A stretch of DNA of 64,000 bases from Trichobilharzia regenti (Eukaryota; Platyhelminthes; Trematoda; Strigeidida; Schistosomatidae): assembly GCA_944472135.2 (NCBI GenBank), contig OX235270.1, positions 122,465,842-122,529,841 of the forward strand, read 5' to 3'. The position numbers and the translations under genes are program-made. Within the stretch, counting starts at the first letter, position 1. The number at the start of each line of letters is the position of its first letter. Of the stretch, positions 10,895 to 20,309 are shown piece after piece. Under the pieces are notes generated by a model. It searched no databases and was not told where the DNA came from. It saw only the letters and a program-made list of their open reading frames with translations.

Positions 10895-11833
10895 TTATGA
10901 AGATCGATGGTTGGTGGTACGGACGTAGCGAGACAAAGCGTCTGCTACCGCGTTATCCGATCCAGAAACGTGCTGGATATCAGAAGTGAACTGGGAAATA
11001 TAGTCTAAATGGCGTGATTCTCGCGGTGAATACCGGTCTGAAGTAGTGTGGAGGGCGTACGTCAATGGCTTATGGTCGGTAAATACCGTAAATTGCCGGC
11101 CTTCCACGAAGTGACGAAAATGCTTGACAGCAGCATAGACAGCGAGAAGTTCCCTACCGAATGTGCTGTATCGAGATTCGCATGCGGTAAGTTTACGTGA
11201 AAAGAAAGCAATCGGTAGCCATACATTAGCCATACGCTGTTGTAGGACGGCTCCGATCGCAGTATTAGAGGCATCTACGGAAATGCTGATTGGAAGTTGA
11301 ACATCTAGATGGACCAACATTGTGGCGTCAGCAATAGCTTTCTTGATAGCTGCAAAAGCTGTCGAGGCTTCCTTAGTGAACACCAAAGACTTGCATTTCC
11401 CTTTAAGCATATCAGTCAAGGGGGTCACGATATGAGCACACTGTGGGATAAAGCGACGGTAGTAACTAACCATCCCGAGAAAAGTGCGTAGTGCCTTGGG
11501 AGAAGTGGGTAGAGGGAAGTTTTGAATAGCTTCTACCCGGTCAGGTAACGGATAAATTCCATCTTTGTCTATCCTATGTCCCAAAAAATTCAGGGAAGTG
11601 ACTCCAATCTGACACTTCGGCAAGTTGAGTGTGAGGGAGTGTGTCACAAGTCTTCGGAAAACTGTCTGCAAATGAAGTTGATGAGTGGCTTCATCTGGAC
11701 TAGCTACCAAAATATCGTCCAGATAGGCAAAGGCGAAATCAAGCCCGCGCAAAACGTCATGGATAAAACGCTGGAAGGTTTGGGCAGCGTTCCGTAAGCC
11801 AAAAGGCATTCGAAGAAATTCGAACAGGCCAAA
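10895..11833 (-). pseudogene. Gypsy-C reverse transcriptase C-half and RNase H
   Basis: Continues the polyprotein after an in-frame TAG (11834-11836). RT motif RMPFGLRNA is followed by the catalytic FAYLDDILV and the thumb region (LNFLGHRI), then RNase H with SVDASN, ESRYSTFGRELLAVY and TDHKPLTY. The frame closes at TAA (10895-10897), directly followed by the integrase frame, where the family is expected to be continuous; a one-base change in the adenine run explains it. Synthesis and RNA degradation during cDNA formation are the family roles; this copy cannot make the joined enzyme. Confidence 0.88.
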
Positions 11834-12664
11834 CTACGTAATCACAGCAGTCTTTGGTCTGCGGTAGTCGCCACAAGGACGCCAATCTAAACCGTTATTC
11901 TTAGGTACCAGGTGCAACCGTGAGGACCACGGGCTGCTGGATGGCCTAATAATTCCCATTTCTAGCATACGCTCGAACTCCGCTTTAACAACCTTTAGTT
12001 TTTCTGGGGATAGTCGTCTCGGCTTTGCGAAAACTGGCGGACCAGTAGTGACAATATGGTGTGTGACGTTGGAAAACGCACATGGCAGGCCGCTGCTAGG
12101 TTTGAACAAATCTGAAAAAGACTGCAGTATATGCGAATAAGGACCAGTACTAGTGGGTGTGGCATATACAGGGCTGAGGGCTGGGCCTTGTGCGACGACA
12201 CCACTGACGGAGAGGTTTGTGACAGGATCTCTTACCTTATGATTACCTGTATCTACCAGTAATTGGTAGTGCTGCAATAGATCCATGCCGATTATACCTG
12301 TGGTAACATCTGCCACCAGGAAGACCCAACGAAATGAACGACGCAAACCGATGTTAAGGTCTATAAAGCGCCTGCCGAACGTAGCAGTTGGCGAACCGTT
12401 TGCGGCTCGTAGTTGAAGAGACATTGGCCGCCTGCGCTCCTCTACTGTGGGTGGGATTACACTGACCTCCGCTCCGGTATCAATTAGGAAGCGTATCCCA
12501 GTGTTACGGTCGGTAACATAGAAGAGGCGACATGGGAGCGGTTCGCCAGCGACGTTAGTCGCCAGTACGTGCTGGCTTGCTAGTTTCCCAATTGTTGAAC
12601 ATCGAAGGTGCACGGGCGAGTGCACTTTTGGGCTTTTGCTCCGTAACGTCGATGATACCAGCAC
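11834..12664 (-). pseudogene. Gypsy-C protease and RT N-half with internal deletion
   Basis: This frame overlaps the end of gag by 85 bases and lies one base back relative to it, consistent with -1 frameshifting into pol. An aspartic protease is seen from the FLIDTGAEVSVIP motif. The RT fingers follow (SPEKLKVVKAEFERMLEMGI, then SPWSS and WRPCGDYRR). Straight after GDYRR (about 11860) the frame jumps to PKTAVIT and then TAG. The palm segment normally between these, which holds the first catalytic aspartate of RT, is missing; the frame is preserved, so it is a clean deletion of very roughly 40-50 codons. The RT is therefore dead regardless of the stop. Confidence 0.87.
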
Positions 12665-13410
12665 ACTCCAGGCTGGTTACTTCGGGACTGTCGGCGCTTG
12701 CTGCTAGCATGTGACAAGGGTCTACTACTACGCGAACTCGAGGGACTGCGTGCACGACTCCTGGAGTTCATCTCCTGTCGTATACTACAGATCTCCTCGT
12801 ATAGCTTGGCTATATGGGCCACCGCGTCAAAGCTTGATGACCCCCCGTCAGAAGAATCTTTAGTCTGAGCAGGAGTAGCGGTTACAGTTGCGGAAATGCC
12901 AATTTTAGGATTGATGACCTCTACCGCTCTGTCAGCTGCCTCGGCTATCTCCTGTAAGGGGTACTTGTAGATCGGTGCCAAGATACCCTGGACTGTCTGA
13001 GGATATCTTTGAAGCCAAAGCTGTTTCAGAAAGACCTCGTCAACTTTAAAGTCCGCCACTAACTGCTTCATCTGCCTCAACATTTGTGAGGGCTTGCGGT
13101 CACCTAACTGAACATCTCGGAAAAGTTCCTGCACTTTCTGTTGGTCAGTAAGTGCGACTCGTTGAAGTAACGCCTGTTTGAGCCGCTCGTACCGATCCGG
13201 AGACGGATCTGCAAGAACGTCAAACACCTCATCTATGACATTTTCAGGCAGGCTCACAATCACGTGGTTTACTTTGGTCTCTGGTGAGTGTATGTGTCTA
13301 ATGGCAAACTGAGCCTCTATATGATTGAACCATGCAGCTGGACGATGTGTCCAGGAGGCGGGGAGTTGCAGCGTTATAGCCATCTCTGACGCAGAACCGT
13401 TGTCAGCCAT
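12580..13410 (-). CDS. Gypsy-C gag-like protein
   Basis: Starts at ATG 13408-13410 (MADNGSASEMA); an upstream extension of the frame to 13467 has no support. About 276 residues: a capsid-like helical region (PASWTHRPAAWFNHIEAQF at the N-terminus, VQELFRDVQLGDRKPSQML in the middle), an Arg/Ser-rich nucleic-acid-binding stretch, then a single zinc-knuckle-like motif near the C-terminus (CWYHRRYGAKAQKC...C). In the family, Gag packages element RNA in virus-like particles. The frame is open and the overlap with pol fits frameshift expression. It looks intact, although no pol partner in this copy is functional. Confidence 0.85.
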   Translation of the reverse strand: MADNGSASEMAITLQLPASWTHRPAAWFNHIEAQFAIRHIHSPETKVNHVIVSLPENVIDEVFDVLADPSPDRYERLKQALLQRVALTDQQKVQELFRDVQLGDRKPSQMLRQMKQLVADFKVDEVFLKQLWLQRYPQTVQGILAPIYKYPLQEIAEAADRAVEVINPKIGISATVTATPAQTKDSSDGGSSSFDAVAHIAKLYEEICSIRQEMNSRSRARSPSSSRSSRPLSHASSKRRQSRSNQPGVCWYHRRYGAKAQKCTRPCTFDVQQLGN

Positions 13411-13571
13411 CTTGCGCGCAAGACAAATATTAACAAGGTGATAAAAAACCAATATAAGTACAAACAAAACAAATCAAATCTTTATAACCGTGCGTGAAAG
13501 AAAAAAAAATAACAAAATAGACGGTACGTAAAAAGAATTATTAACACGTTAAGCTACTATGGCGGAAAACG

Positions 13572-13589
13572 GTGAAAACGGGCTCACCA
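13572..13589 (-). other. Gypsy-C primer-binding site
   Basis: On the minus strand TGGTGAGCCC lies two bases inside the 5' LTR. TGG complementary to a tRNA 3' CCA is the usual minus-strand primer site. The matching tRNA would end GGCTCACCA; I have not assigned it. Confidence 0.65.
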
Positions 13590-13591
13590 AT

Positions 13592-13971
13592 TGTAAGTGT
13601 TGGGGCTAGACTTAAGATAGTCCTCGATATCACCACACTTACTAAAAACTTCACCGTCTTATGACTTTACCAGTACTCTACCTAACGTGTAAGTACTGAT
13701 TAACTCAATCAAAGTTTAAAGGCTAAAAATGGAAAGAATTCTTAGTATGAGTTGTATTTAACGTAACTGAATACAGATTTAATAAATAAAGTGACTGTAC
13801 AACTTAGCTACAGACGTTGCTGGAGGTAGGCTCGGAGAGTGTGCAGAAAGAGAGCACAACAAGAGAGTGAACCAAGGAACGTACGGAAGACTCACAACTC
13901 AAAAGATAAAAAGTGTATCACCATGGGTGAGCGAGTTAAAACAGAAGTTCAAAGGTACAATGTGCACTACA
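13592..13971 (-). repeat. Gypsy-C 5' LTR (right in the window)
   Basis: 380 bp, the partner of 7747-8127, with TGTAAGTG and CACTACA ends and the right-hand AACA duplication at 13972-13975. As the 5' LTR of a minus-strand element it should hold the promoter, reading leftward. Confidence 0.93.
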
Positions 13972-13975
13972 AACA

Positions 13976-14769
13976 GAACAATAACACATGTTATGGTGTG
14001 CTAAATGCAAAGAAGATAAGGTATGAAAAAATATTTCACCATTGAATACGTATGATATTAGTGGATAAATTATTCCAATACAAACTCTGAAGCGTGCGTT
14101 TAAACATTCTAATATTCCTACTTAATGGTGTGGGAAAAGTGCTGAGCTGTTATATGCAGAAAAGGAGTATCTGAAACAAAAATTTAGGGACTGTATGTTT
14201 TTTTTTCGAAGAACTTGAAGCTGGTACATAATTATATAAAGTCAAAGAGTAAGTAATTGCTGTTTACTCACGTCCATACACATTCAGCACTGATCTCAAC
14301 TATATCAGGTTACACATCTAGTACATTTTCTTTCAACCATCAGTTTGAACTCTCTGACTCAGGTGGATTATCTTCCGTTGTTCTTCGATTTATTTTTGCT
14401 AAAATTTATCTTTTTCTTTCTGTGAACATCATAAGACATCAAACCAGGGATGCTTACTTGATATAGATATTCTAATTTCTGTCCAGAAAGGTGTACAAAC
14501 AGTTGTACACTTATAACACTGAATTTGGTTGGCTATATGCTGTGAATTGTCAAAGGCTAAATATGTGTAGATTTTCATTCTAAGTAAGCGACTATTCCGT
14601 TCTAATTGATCTTAAGTGGTAATAAAATTTATTTTGATTCATGTCTAGTAAATTTCTGTGCTAAATATGCGCTCGGAATGCTTATACTGTTGACTGGTTT
14701 GTATGAGTAATTGGTTATGAGTGACATGAATGACTAGTGCAAATTGTGAATTTTATTCAAACCACTCGA
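13976..14769. other. Non-coding stretch
   Basis: No gene or repeat recognised; ordinary AT-rich sequence. Confidence 0.4.
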
Positions 14770-15018
14770 GTGCATTGGTAACCTAATGGTGGAATGTTCA
14801 TCAGCCACGCATATGGTGTGGGTTCGATCCCCAGCTGACGCACTCTTCCTTTACCTTGCCAGGCCGATTATAAGACCAGAAAAGAGAGAAGGTTAGGCAT
14901 GAGACTAGCAACCACATCCCGTAAAAATAAACACCACTGCTACCGAAAAATCCACGCTCTAGCTTGAAGCCCTGTGTTCCAAGGGGAAAGTAAACGAATA
15001 AAATAAAAAAATAAATAA
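14770..15018 (+). mobile_element. SINE-C copy (tRNA-derived)
   Basis: A tRNA-like head (GTGCATTGGTAACCTAATGG at the start; B-box GGTTCGATCCCCAGC near 14821; closing GACGCAC) is followed by a body with TTACCTTGCCAGGC, ACCAGAAAAGAGAGAAGG and the tail AGCTTGAAGCCCTGTGTTCC, ending in an A-rich run. Other copies lie at 24822, 33515, 46226 and 56413. It is too diverged in the head to be a working tRNA. Confidence 0.8.
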
Positions 15019-15199
15019 TTTCCGACTTTAGAGATCATTTTTCAGGTGTTTGACTAATAAACACATGAATAACATTTAGTCGCTATCAGTAACCAGTGTA
15101 TCTGTTTGACTCTTATCATAATCCATGGGTAGCCTTGTGGTGAGAGCAGCCTGCTAGCCAATTGGTTGACATTAATCTACGTCAATGTCTAGGTCACTA

Positions 15200-15435
15200 A
15201 TATGTGCCGTGAGAAAATATGAACAAGGCTGTTTCAACGACCAGTCACAGCAAACTTAAACGTGGGCAAATATGATTCGCAGATAGATGGCTTCACTTTC
15301 CGAGGAACTCGAAAACAACCAATCAGAAGACTGCGTTTGTCTACTTGACTAGGCTATAATAATGTATGTGAAATTTATATAAGTGCGTGTTGATTTCCGT
15401 AATAAAACGATCTGTTGCCTGGCCCTTGTCTTCTG
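15200..15435 (+). repeat. Possible solo LTR (unassigned family)
   Basis: Between TGTGCCGTGAG and TGTTGTTACA is a stretch with LTR-like order: a TATA-like box (TTTATATAAGTGCG near 15370), then AATAAAA (near 15400), then a short GC-richer end. I found no partner copy in the window and no target duplication, so this is a weak call. Confidence 0.3.
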
Positions 15436-16470
15436 TTGTTACAGCCTGAATACTGCTATAAATTTATTCACTACTAGTTATCTGAATTTAATTAATCAGG
15501 AAGCCACATTTTAAAGTTCAGGGTATTTGAAAAATTCTCAGACTATTCAAATACATTGAAATATCAGTGAAATTTGATTCCGACATATTCATGTCAATGC
15601 GTCTGAACGGTTTAATTATATTTTGCATACTTTCGCCTTGACTTAATTTACATTTTGCTGGTAATGGCGTTTATCAGGAGAATTGACTAGTAATCTACAA
15701 ATCATGTTTCTTCTAACATGCGGAAGTCAGTGACAAGACTACCATTCCACTCAGAGGATAACTTACTCTCTCTTATTCGTAGATAAAGTACGTAATGCAT
15801 CACTTTGATTTCTGAACATATTGTTCCCCTAATCAGTGAGAACATTTGAAGTAAGATAGAAATTTCGATTACTATTTGACGAAATATATATACACAAATG
15901 AATTACAAATTAAAGCAGTTTGGATTTGACATTACATTTCAGTCGAATAAGAAACGAATGTAGACAAAGTAATTTAGAGGATAAAATTCAGAAATTTAAA
16001 AACATCTTTTTTTGACAGCCTTTACACCATTAGTTTATCAAGAGCAGATAAATTATATTTAAAACCTCCTTTTGTTCTAATCCAATTCAGACGAGAACCT
16101 TCGTAAAGTTTATTCTCGAAAATATTTTTGGTAGTATGGATGTTTTTGGAAAATGTAATCATATTTTATGATATTTGTTTTATTGTTTTAGAAATTATAG
16201 AGATACTAAATAGATAAGCAGTAAAATTGAAGTGTAAATGTCATTAGTTTGTTTTGGCTGTACCGCTAAATTGTTCAACACTTATTAGTAAATAAATCCA
16301 TTGGATCCCTTAATTTCCACTGCTTTTTAAAAGTACAAGATAGCTAATCCTATTCACAAGTTACAGTCAGTAATCATTTAATCAATTAATACTATTATTA
16401 TGTATACTGCTATATTTCCTATCTGTAAATAGTCACTTTATCTGTTACAAAAGGTGAAAGAAATTTCTTT
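15436..16470. other. Non-coding stretch
   Basis: About 1 kb of AT-rich sequence in which I see no gene or repeat. Confidence 0.4.
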
Positions 16471-16557
16471 TCTATAGTTTGGTTTGTAAGGGTTAGTTTT
16501 GTTTTTACGAGTTGATCATGCATTGATATCATTTAGAGAACCATTGAAAACCAGGGA

Positions 16558-16612
16558 GTACTGGATAGCTGGTGTTTCATCCTAGTTTGGGAATCATTGG
16601 TATACTAGCTTG
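16558..16612 (-). ncRNA. Sm-alpha hammerhead ribozyme copy (left arm)
   Basis: On the minus strand: AATGATTCCC, loop AAACTA, GGAT, GAAAC and GTACTCCC in order. Stem II ATTCC/GGAT is partly kept. The GTC cleavage triplet reads ATC and the CTGATGA core is degraded to CCAATGA. Confidence 0.55.
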
Positions 16613-16651
16613 ATTTGTAACCGGAAGGTCCTAGGTTCGAACCCCATTGGG

Positions 16652-16706
16652 TGCGTACTACCGATGATTCCCAAACTAGGATGAAACAGCAGCTGTCCAG
16701 TACTCC
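16652..16706 (+). ncRNA. Sm-alpha hammerhead ribozyme copy (right arm)
   Basis: Stem I GTACT/AGTAC encloses a CCGATGA core (one change from CTGATGA), stem II TTCCC..GGAT, GAAAC, a short palindromic helix III region and the cleavage triplet GTC. The layout is the type I hammerhead known from schistosome Sm-alpha repeats. One core base (U4) is changed, so activity is doubtful. Confidence 0.65.
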
Positions 16707-16978
16707 CTGTGGCTGGTTTTCAATGGTTCTCTAACTGATATCAATCCATGATCAACTCGTAAAAAGATATTTCTGCCTACTATCAAACGTATATACAGAA
16801 AATTGAGGATTAGAAGTTGTGTTTGAGGGGGAACAGTATTCATTCATCACTGGTTTTTAAGCAGCAGAAGTGTACAGTGTGTGAATGGCCTAATCAAATC
16901 TACTGTCGTTAAAAGCTCAGGTATAATATTGAAGGGAACGATGTAGCAAACTTTCAGTTTTCAGAACAAGATGATTTT

Positions 16979-17020
16979 GAGCGAACAACAATTGTTTTCG
17001 ATAAATTCTTCCTCAGGCTC
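16979..17020 (-). ncRNA. PLE-type hammerhead, copy a
   Basis: On the minus strand: stem I GAGC, core CTGAGGA, a 10-nt stem II region ending TTATC, GAAA, helix III AACAA-TTG-TTGTT (five pairs), a C at position 17, then stem I partner GCTC. All invariant core positions are present; only stem II is weak (A opposite C at the first pair). Faces away from the PLE that starts at 17.4 kb. Confidence 0.65.
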
Positions 17021-17036
17021 TACAATTATAAATCCA

Positions 17037-17079
17037 TTATTATTATTATTATTATCATTATTATTATTATTATTATAAT
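17037..17079. repeat. ATT microsatellite
   Basis: A run of ATT triplets with one ATC interruption, directly outside hammerhead copy a. Confidence 0.8.
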
Positions 17080-17412
17080 GCGAATAGCCAGCCAATGAAG
17101 GCATGTGAAAATTATGTCGGAAGTTGTATTTGGGTACGTGCATAATATGGTGTGATAGCTCATAATATTTAATATTGTCAAATAAATAAAAAAAATGTGA
17201 ATTTTCCGTTCAGAGCATAAGATAAGGTGTGAATAGCCAAAAGGGTGACATAATATTGTTGTTGTTATCATCAAGAGAATGTAAGTTTGATTCAGGGATG
17301 GAGGTGAGTTATACTCAGTGGTGTCCAACGAAAATGTCATTGATATAAGAACAAAACTGAACATATTCAAACGGGTCCATATGAAGAAATTAAGAAGCCT
17401 GTAGACACAATA

Positions 17413-19005
17413 ATGAATAAGGTTAAGAAATCTACAGCAGAACTAATACGCAGAATGAAGCCGTCACTGGGTGAGTCAGAATGGTTTAATTTAATGCCTA
17501 AAACTAATAATGCTGGTAGAATGTATGGTACTAATAAAATACATAAGCCAGGTTACCCCACACGACCAATAATAGATTTTAGAAATACCCCTACTTATGA
17601 ATTATCAAAAAACTTAGCTCTAATATTATGCCCCATTAGAAATCGTTCAAACTCTAGACTAACTAATTCATATGAGATGAAAAATAAACTAAACGACATT
17701 CAACTAGAGAATGATGAAAAAATTGTCAGTTTTGATATAACTAGTCTTTATACTAATATACCAGTCAATATGGCCTTAGAAGCAGTTAAAAAATAACTAA
17801 CTGCGGATCCTGAACTCAATCATAGGACAAAGCTGCCCATTGAACAAATTATTTTAGGGATTCAGTTATGCCTCACATCTACTATCTTTAAATTCCAAGG
17901 TAAAATATATAGACAAACAGAAGGTGTAGCAATGGGATCACCAATATCCACTATTGTAGCAGACATATTTATGGACAGCTGGGAAAATATAGCTCTTAAT
18001 ACATTTAATCCTACTCCAAAAATATGATGGAGATATGTGGATGACACTTTCACAGTGTTAAAAACAGAACATATCTCTAGCTTCTTGACACACATAAACT
18101 CACTAGAGGAGGGAATAAAATTCACATTTGAATCGGAAAAGGAACAAGGAGAATTAGCTATGTTAGATTGTAAAATAAGACGAATAGAAGAAGGTAAACT
18201 GCACACTAGTGTGTACAGAAAACCAACTCATTCTAATAGATACTTAGACTTTAATTCGTCTCATCCGTTAACTGTTAAGGCAGGCTTAGTTAAGTATTTA
18301 ACAAACCAAGCAGTAGCACTAAGTAGCACAAGAAAAGACCTAAATAATGAATTAAAACAGATAGAAGAGGCGTTGGTGTTAAATAACTATCCTTTAAAAT
18401 CCATTAGGAAGATCAAAAAAGGCCAAACGAAAAATAAAAAAAATAATTGTGAAACTATTAATAATAACATAAATAAGAGAGAATATAAGTCATCTACAGT
18501 TATGCCGTATAAAGAGGGGACATCTGAAACCCTACGTAGAATTCTAAATAAAGCAGGAATTAGGGTGGCATTTAAACCTACAAACTCACTCAGGGACAAG
18601 CTGTGTAGGTTAAAGGACCCAGTTGACCCAATTAGACAAAATAATATTATTTACAAAATACCATGCAATGACTGTGAGGTCAACTACATAGGTCAAACTA
18701 GTAGGTCAGGGGTAGTGAGATTGTCAGAGCATAAGAATTTAGCTAAGGTAAGAATGGTTTAGCCTGAAAAGATAAGTAGTTTAGAAAAAAGCACTCAGTG
18801 GTTGCAATGCATGCATTAGCACACAACCACACAATAGCATGATGGGAGAGGGTTAAAATTCTAAAAAGTAATCTACATAGGTGGAGAGAGAGGTTGATTA
18901 CTGAATCCTTGTTCATCGGGTCTACACCCAACACATGCAATAGGAATGACTCATCACTCATACCTGAAATATGGAAAATACTACTGCCAATCAAATCAAG
19001 TGAAA
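17413..19005 (+). pseudogene. Penelope-like element 1: reverse transcriptase and GIY-YIG
   Basis: One continuous frame with two nonsense codons: TAA at 17794-17796 and TGA at 18025-18027. RT landmarks are KIHKPGYPTRPII, SFDITSLYTNIP, EGVAMGSPIS and the catalytic RYVDDTF immediately after the second stop; then FLDFNSSHP-type PLE sequence (TYRKPTHSNRYLDF region) and a linker. The GIY-YIG endonuclease begins CNDCEVNYIGQTSRSGVVRLSEH near 18665, then the frame closes at 18762; further homology (RERLITESLF, PEIWKIL) continues in another frame to about 19005. PLEs prime on exposed DNA ends or nicks made by this nuclease. This copy is recent enough to keep its frame almost throughout but is disabled. 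Confidence 0.9.
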
Positions 19006-19061
19006 ATCAAGTGAAAAATAATGGGACTATATAAATGAAGTTAGGAAGTCGTTTGAGTACC

Positions 19062-19105
19062 TCGATATGATTATGAGCAATAGATTGTGCTCGAAACGTC
19101 ATCAG
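19062..19105 (+). other. PLE terminal hairpin with GAAACGTC
   Basis: Hairpin GAGCA, loop ATAGATTG, TGCTC, followed by GAAACGTC. The same arrangement is found at 51150 (GAACA/TGTTC) and reversed at 32721-32757. It sits in the gap between two same-strand PLE copies, where a pLTR is expected. Confidence 0.55.
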
Positions 19106-19439
19106 TAGACATTACTGTATAACACTGTGAGACTTTATCAAAACAAAAATTTACCCATAATGGAATCCGACGAAAATGATTACTACAAAACGCATACAAA
19201 AAAAATACCGAAAATCGGGGAACATTGAATGTAAGTTGAAGCGAGAGCCGACCGATCTCAAGTGTTGTAGTGATAAAATGAAGAGGTTAAATTGTGAACT
19301 TAGTGTAAAGCTTAGTGTAAATTACAAAAGATTGACCCATAATTAAGGCTATGGAATAAATTGGCCAAGGTGAAACGGAATAAGATGACATGAAAATATG
19401 GATGATTATGTCCCTGCTGACGTTAAAGTAGGCCAGGGT

Positions 19440-19649
19440 AAATGGCTGATAAATCTGTTTGAGTCTCTACATTAGGATTTGGTTAAATATGGTGTAAAAG
19501 ATGTTTTTGCATTTGTTGACAACATTAAGGATACAAACATGGCGAACAAAACCATGTTATCGTTGGGTGTAACGTCACTGTTTACAAATGCCCCCTTTAT
19601 TGAAACAGTGGATTGCACATGTGAACAAACTGCAGAGAGAAGAATAGAT
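19440..19649 (+). pseudogene. Penelope-like element 2, RT N-terminal part
   Basis: VKYGVKDVFAFVDNIKDTN, then TMLSLGVTSLFTNAPF and CTCEQTAERRID: the PLE RT region upstream of the palm, in the same order as the copy at 24.4 kb on the minus strand. The frame is cut at 19650 by the tail of a LINE, and homology resumes at 20310. Confidence 0.8.
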
Positions 19650-20308
19650 AATAATAATAACAGCTTTATTCCAAACAGTATCTGTGGTACAGGTATGGAA
19701 TTTTAAGCGTTCATTACAATATTACATCTAATTACCTCATAAATTTTATAAGATTTTAAAATCGAAAAGCAACACCCAAGGAAAAAAAAAGATAAATAAA
19801 AAAAATAAAAGAATAGCGTTGCGTTTACATTTTAAACAATGCACCACAAGATATGAAATATAAATTTTGGTGTGTAATAGAAGATGCGAACAACAGTGTA
19901 GTAGTAACGAGGAAAGGAAAGCAAAAACTAATGAGACTATTTGTTAGAGTGCTGCAGTAAGTTTATCGTGTCATGCCTAACGGATTTCTCATCACATAAC
20001 AGCTGTGCCAAATATGGTATTGTGGAGTTTTAGTACTTGATAGTCCTAGCATATAGCCTCCTATGGCTGCTTCTAGTTCTACCAGATGAAATGCAAGGAG
20101 ACAGCTGCGTATAGAGAGGATGCTCGGGGTCTGACAATATTGTATTCGCTAGTTTCTTACATGACATAATATGTCTATCTACAATAGTGTTAACCAGTTG
20201 GTTTAAAGATATCCCACTTGCCCTACTAACGCCTTTTAGTGCCCTTCTCAGCAAATCAAAGCCTTTCTTAAGTAGTCCAGGGAAGATTAATGGGGAGGAG
20301 TAAAGGGG
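19650..20308 (-). mobile_element. 5'-truncated CR1/SR1-type LINE inserted in PLE 2
   Basis: On the minus strand the last coding part of a LINE RT is seen (LLRRALKGVSRASGISLNQLV near 20220, then LYARTIKY near 20045), followed by a 3' UTR and an ATT-repeat tail at 19650-19660, typical of CR1-clade elements. A stop replaces a lysine conserved in the copy at 63.0 kb (KY*N against KYKN). The element is confined between the two halves of PLE 2, so it inserted there after the PLE. Confidence 0.75.
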
Positions 20309-20309
20309 G

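Larger units (their letters stand above)
7747..13971 (-). mobile_element. Gypsy-C: complete LTR retrotransposon, coding-defective
   Basis: A full element of about 6.2 kb. Left LTR 7747-8127 and right LTR 13592-13971 differ by about six substitutions and one indel. The 4-bp sequence AACA occurs on both sides (7743-7746 and 13972-13975) as a target-site duplication. On the minus strand the order is 5' LTR, primer-binding site, gag, protease, reverse transcriptase, RNase H, integrase, a long 3' UTR, polypurine tract and 3' LTR, the Gypsy order (integrase last). LTR divergence of under 2 percent points to a fairly recent insertion, yet pol carries an internal deletion, a nonsense codon and a frameshift, so this copy is non-autonomous. 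Confidence 0.92.
16488..16767. mobile_element. Palindromic pair of Sm-alpha ends around a tRNA-like core
   Basis: The left arm (about 16505-16612, minus orientation) and right arm (about 16652-16767, plus orientation) are inverted copies of the Sm-alpha ribozyme and tail; each contains CCCAAACTAGGATGAAACA and AGTACTCCCTG. Between them lies a tRNA-like piece with the B-box GGTTCGAACCCC. The flanks also mirror (TGATCATGCATTGATATCA on the left, TGATATCAATCCATGATCA on the right). It reads as a head-to-head inverted Sm-alpha. Confidence 0.75.

Noticed and set aside
17037..17079. ATT repeat as a CRISPR-like or regulatory array
   Set aside because: It is a simple trinucleotide microsatellite; no spaced repeats of any kind suggesting a CRISPR array were seen in the window.
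18665..18762. GIY-YIG as an intron-homing endonuclease
   Set aside because: It is in frame after a Penelope-type reverse transcriptase with YVDD, the normal PLE arrangement.
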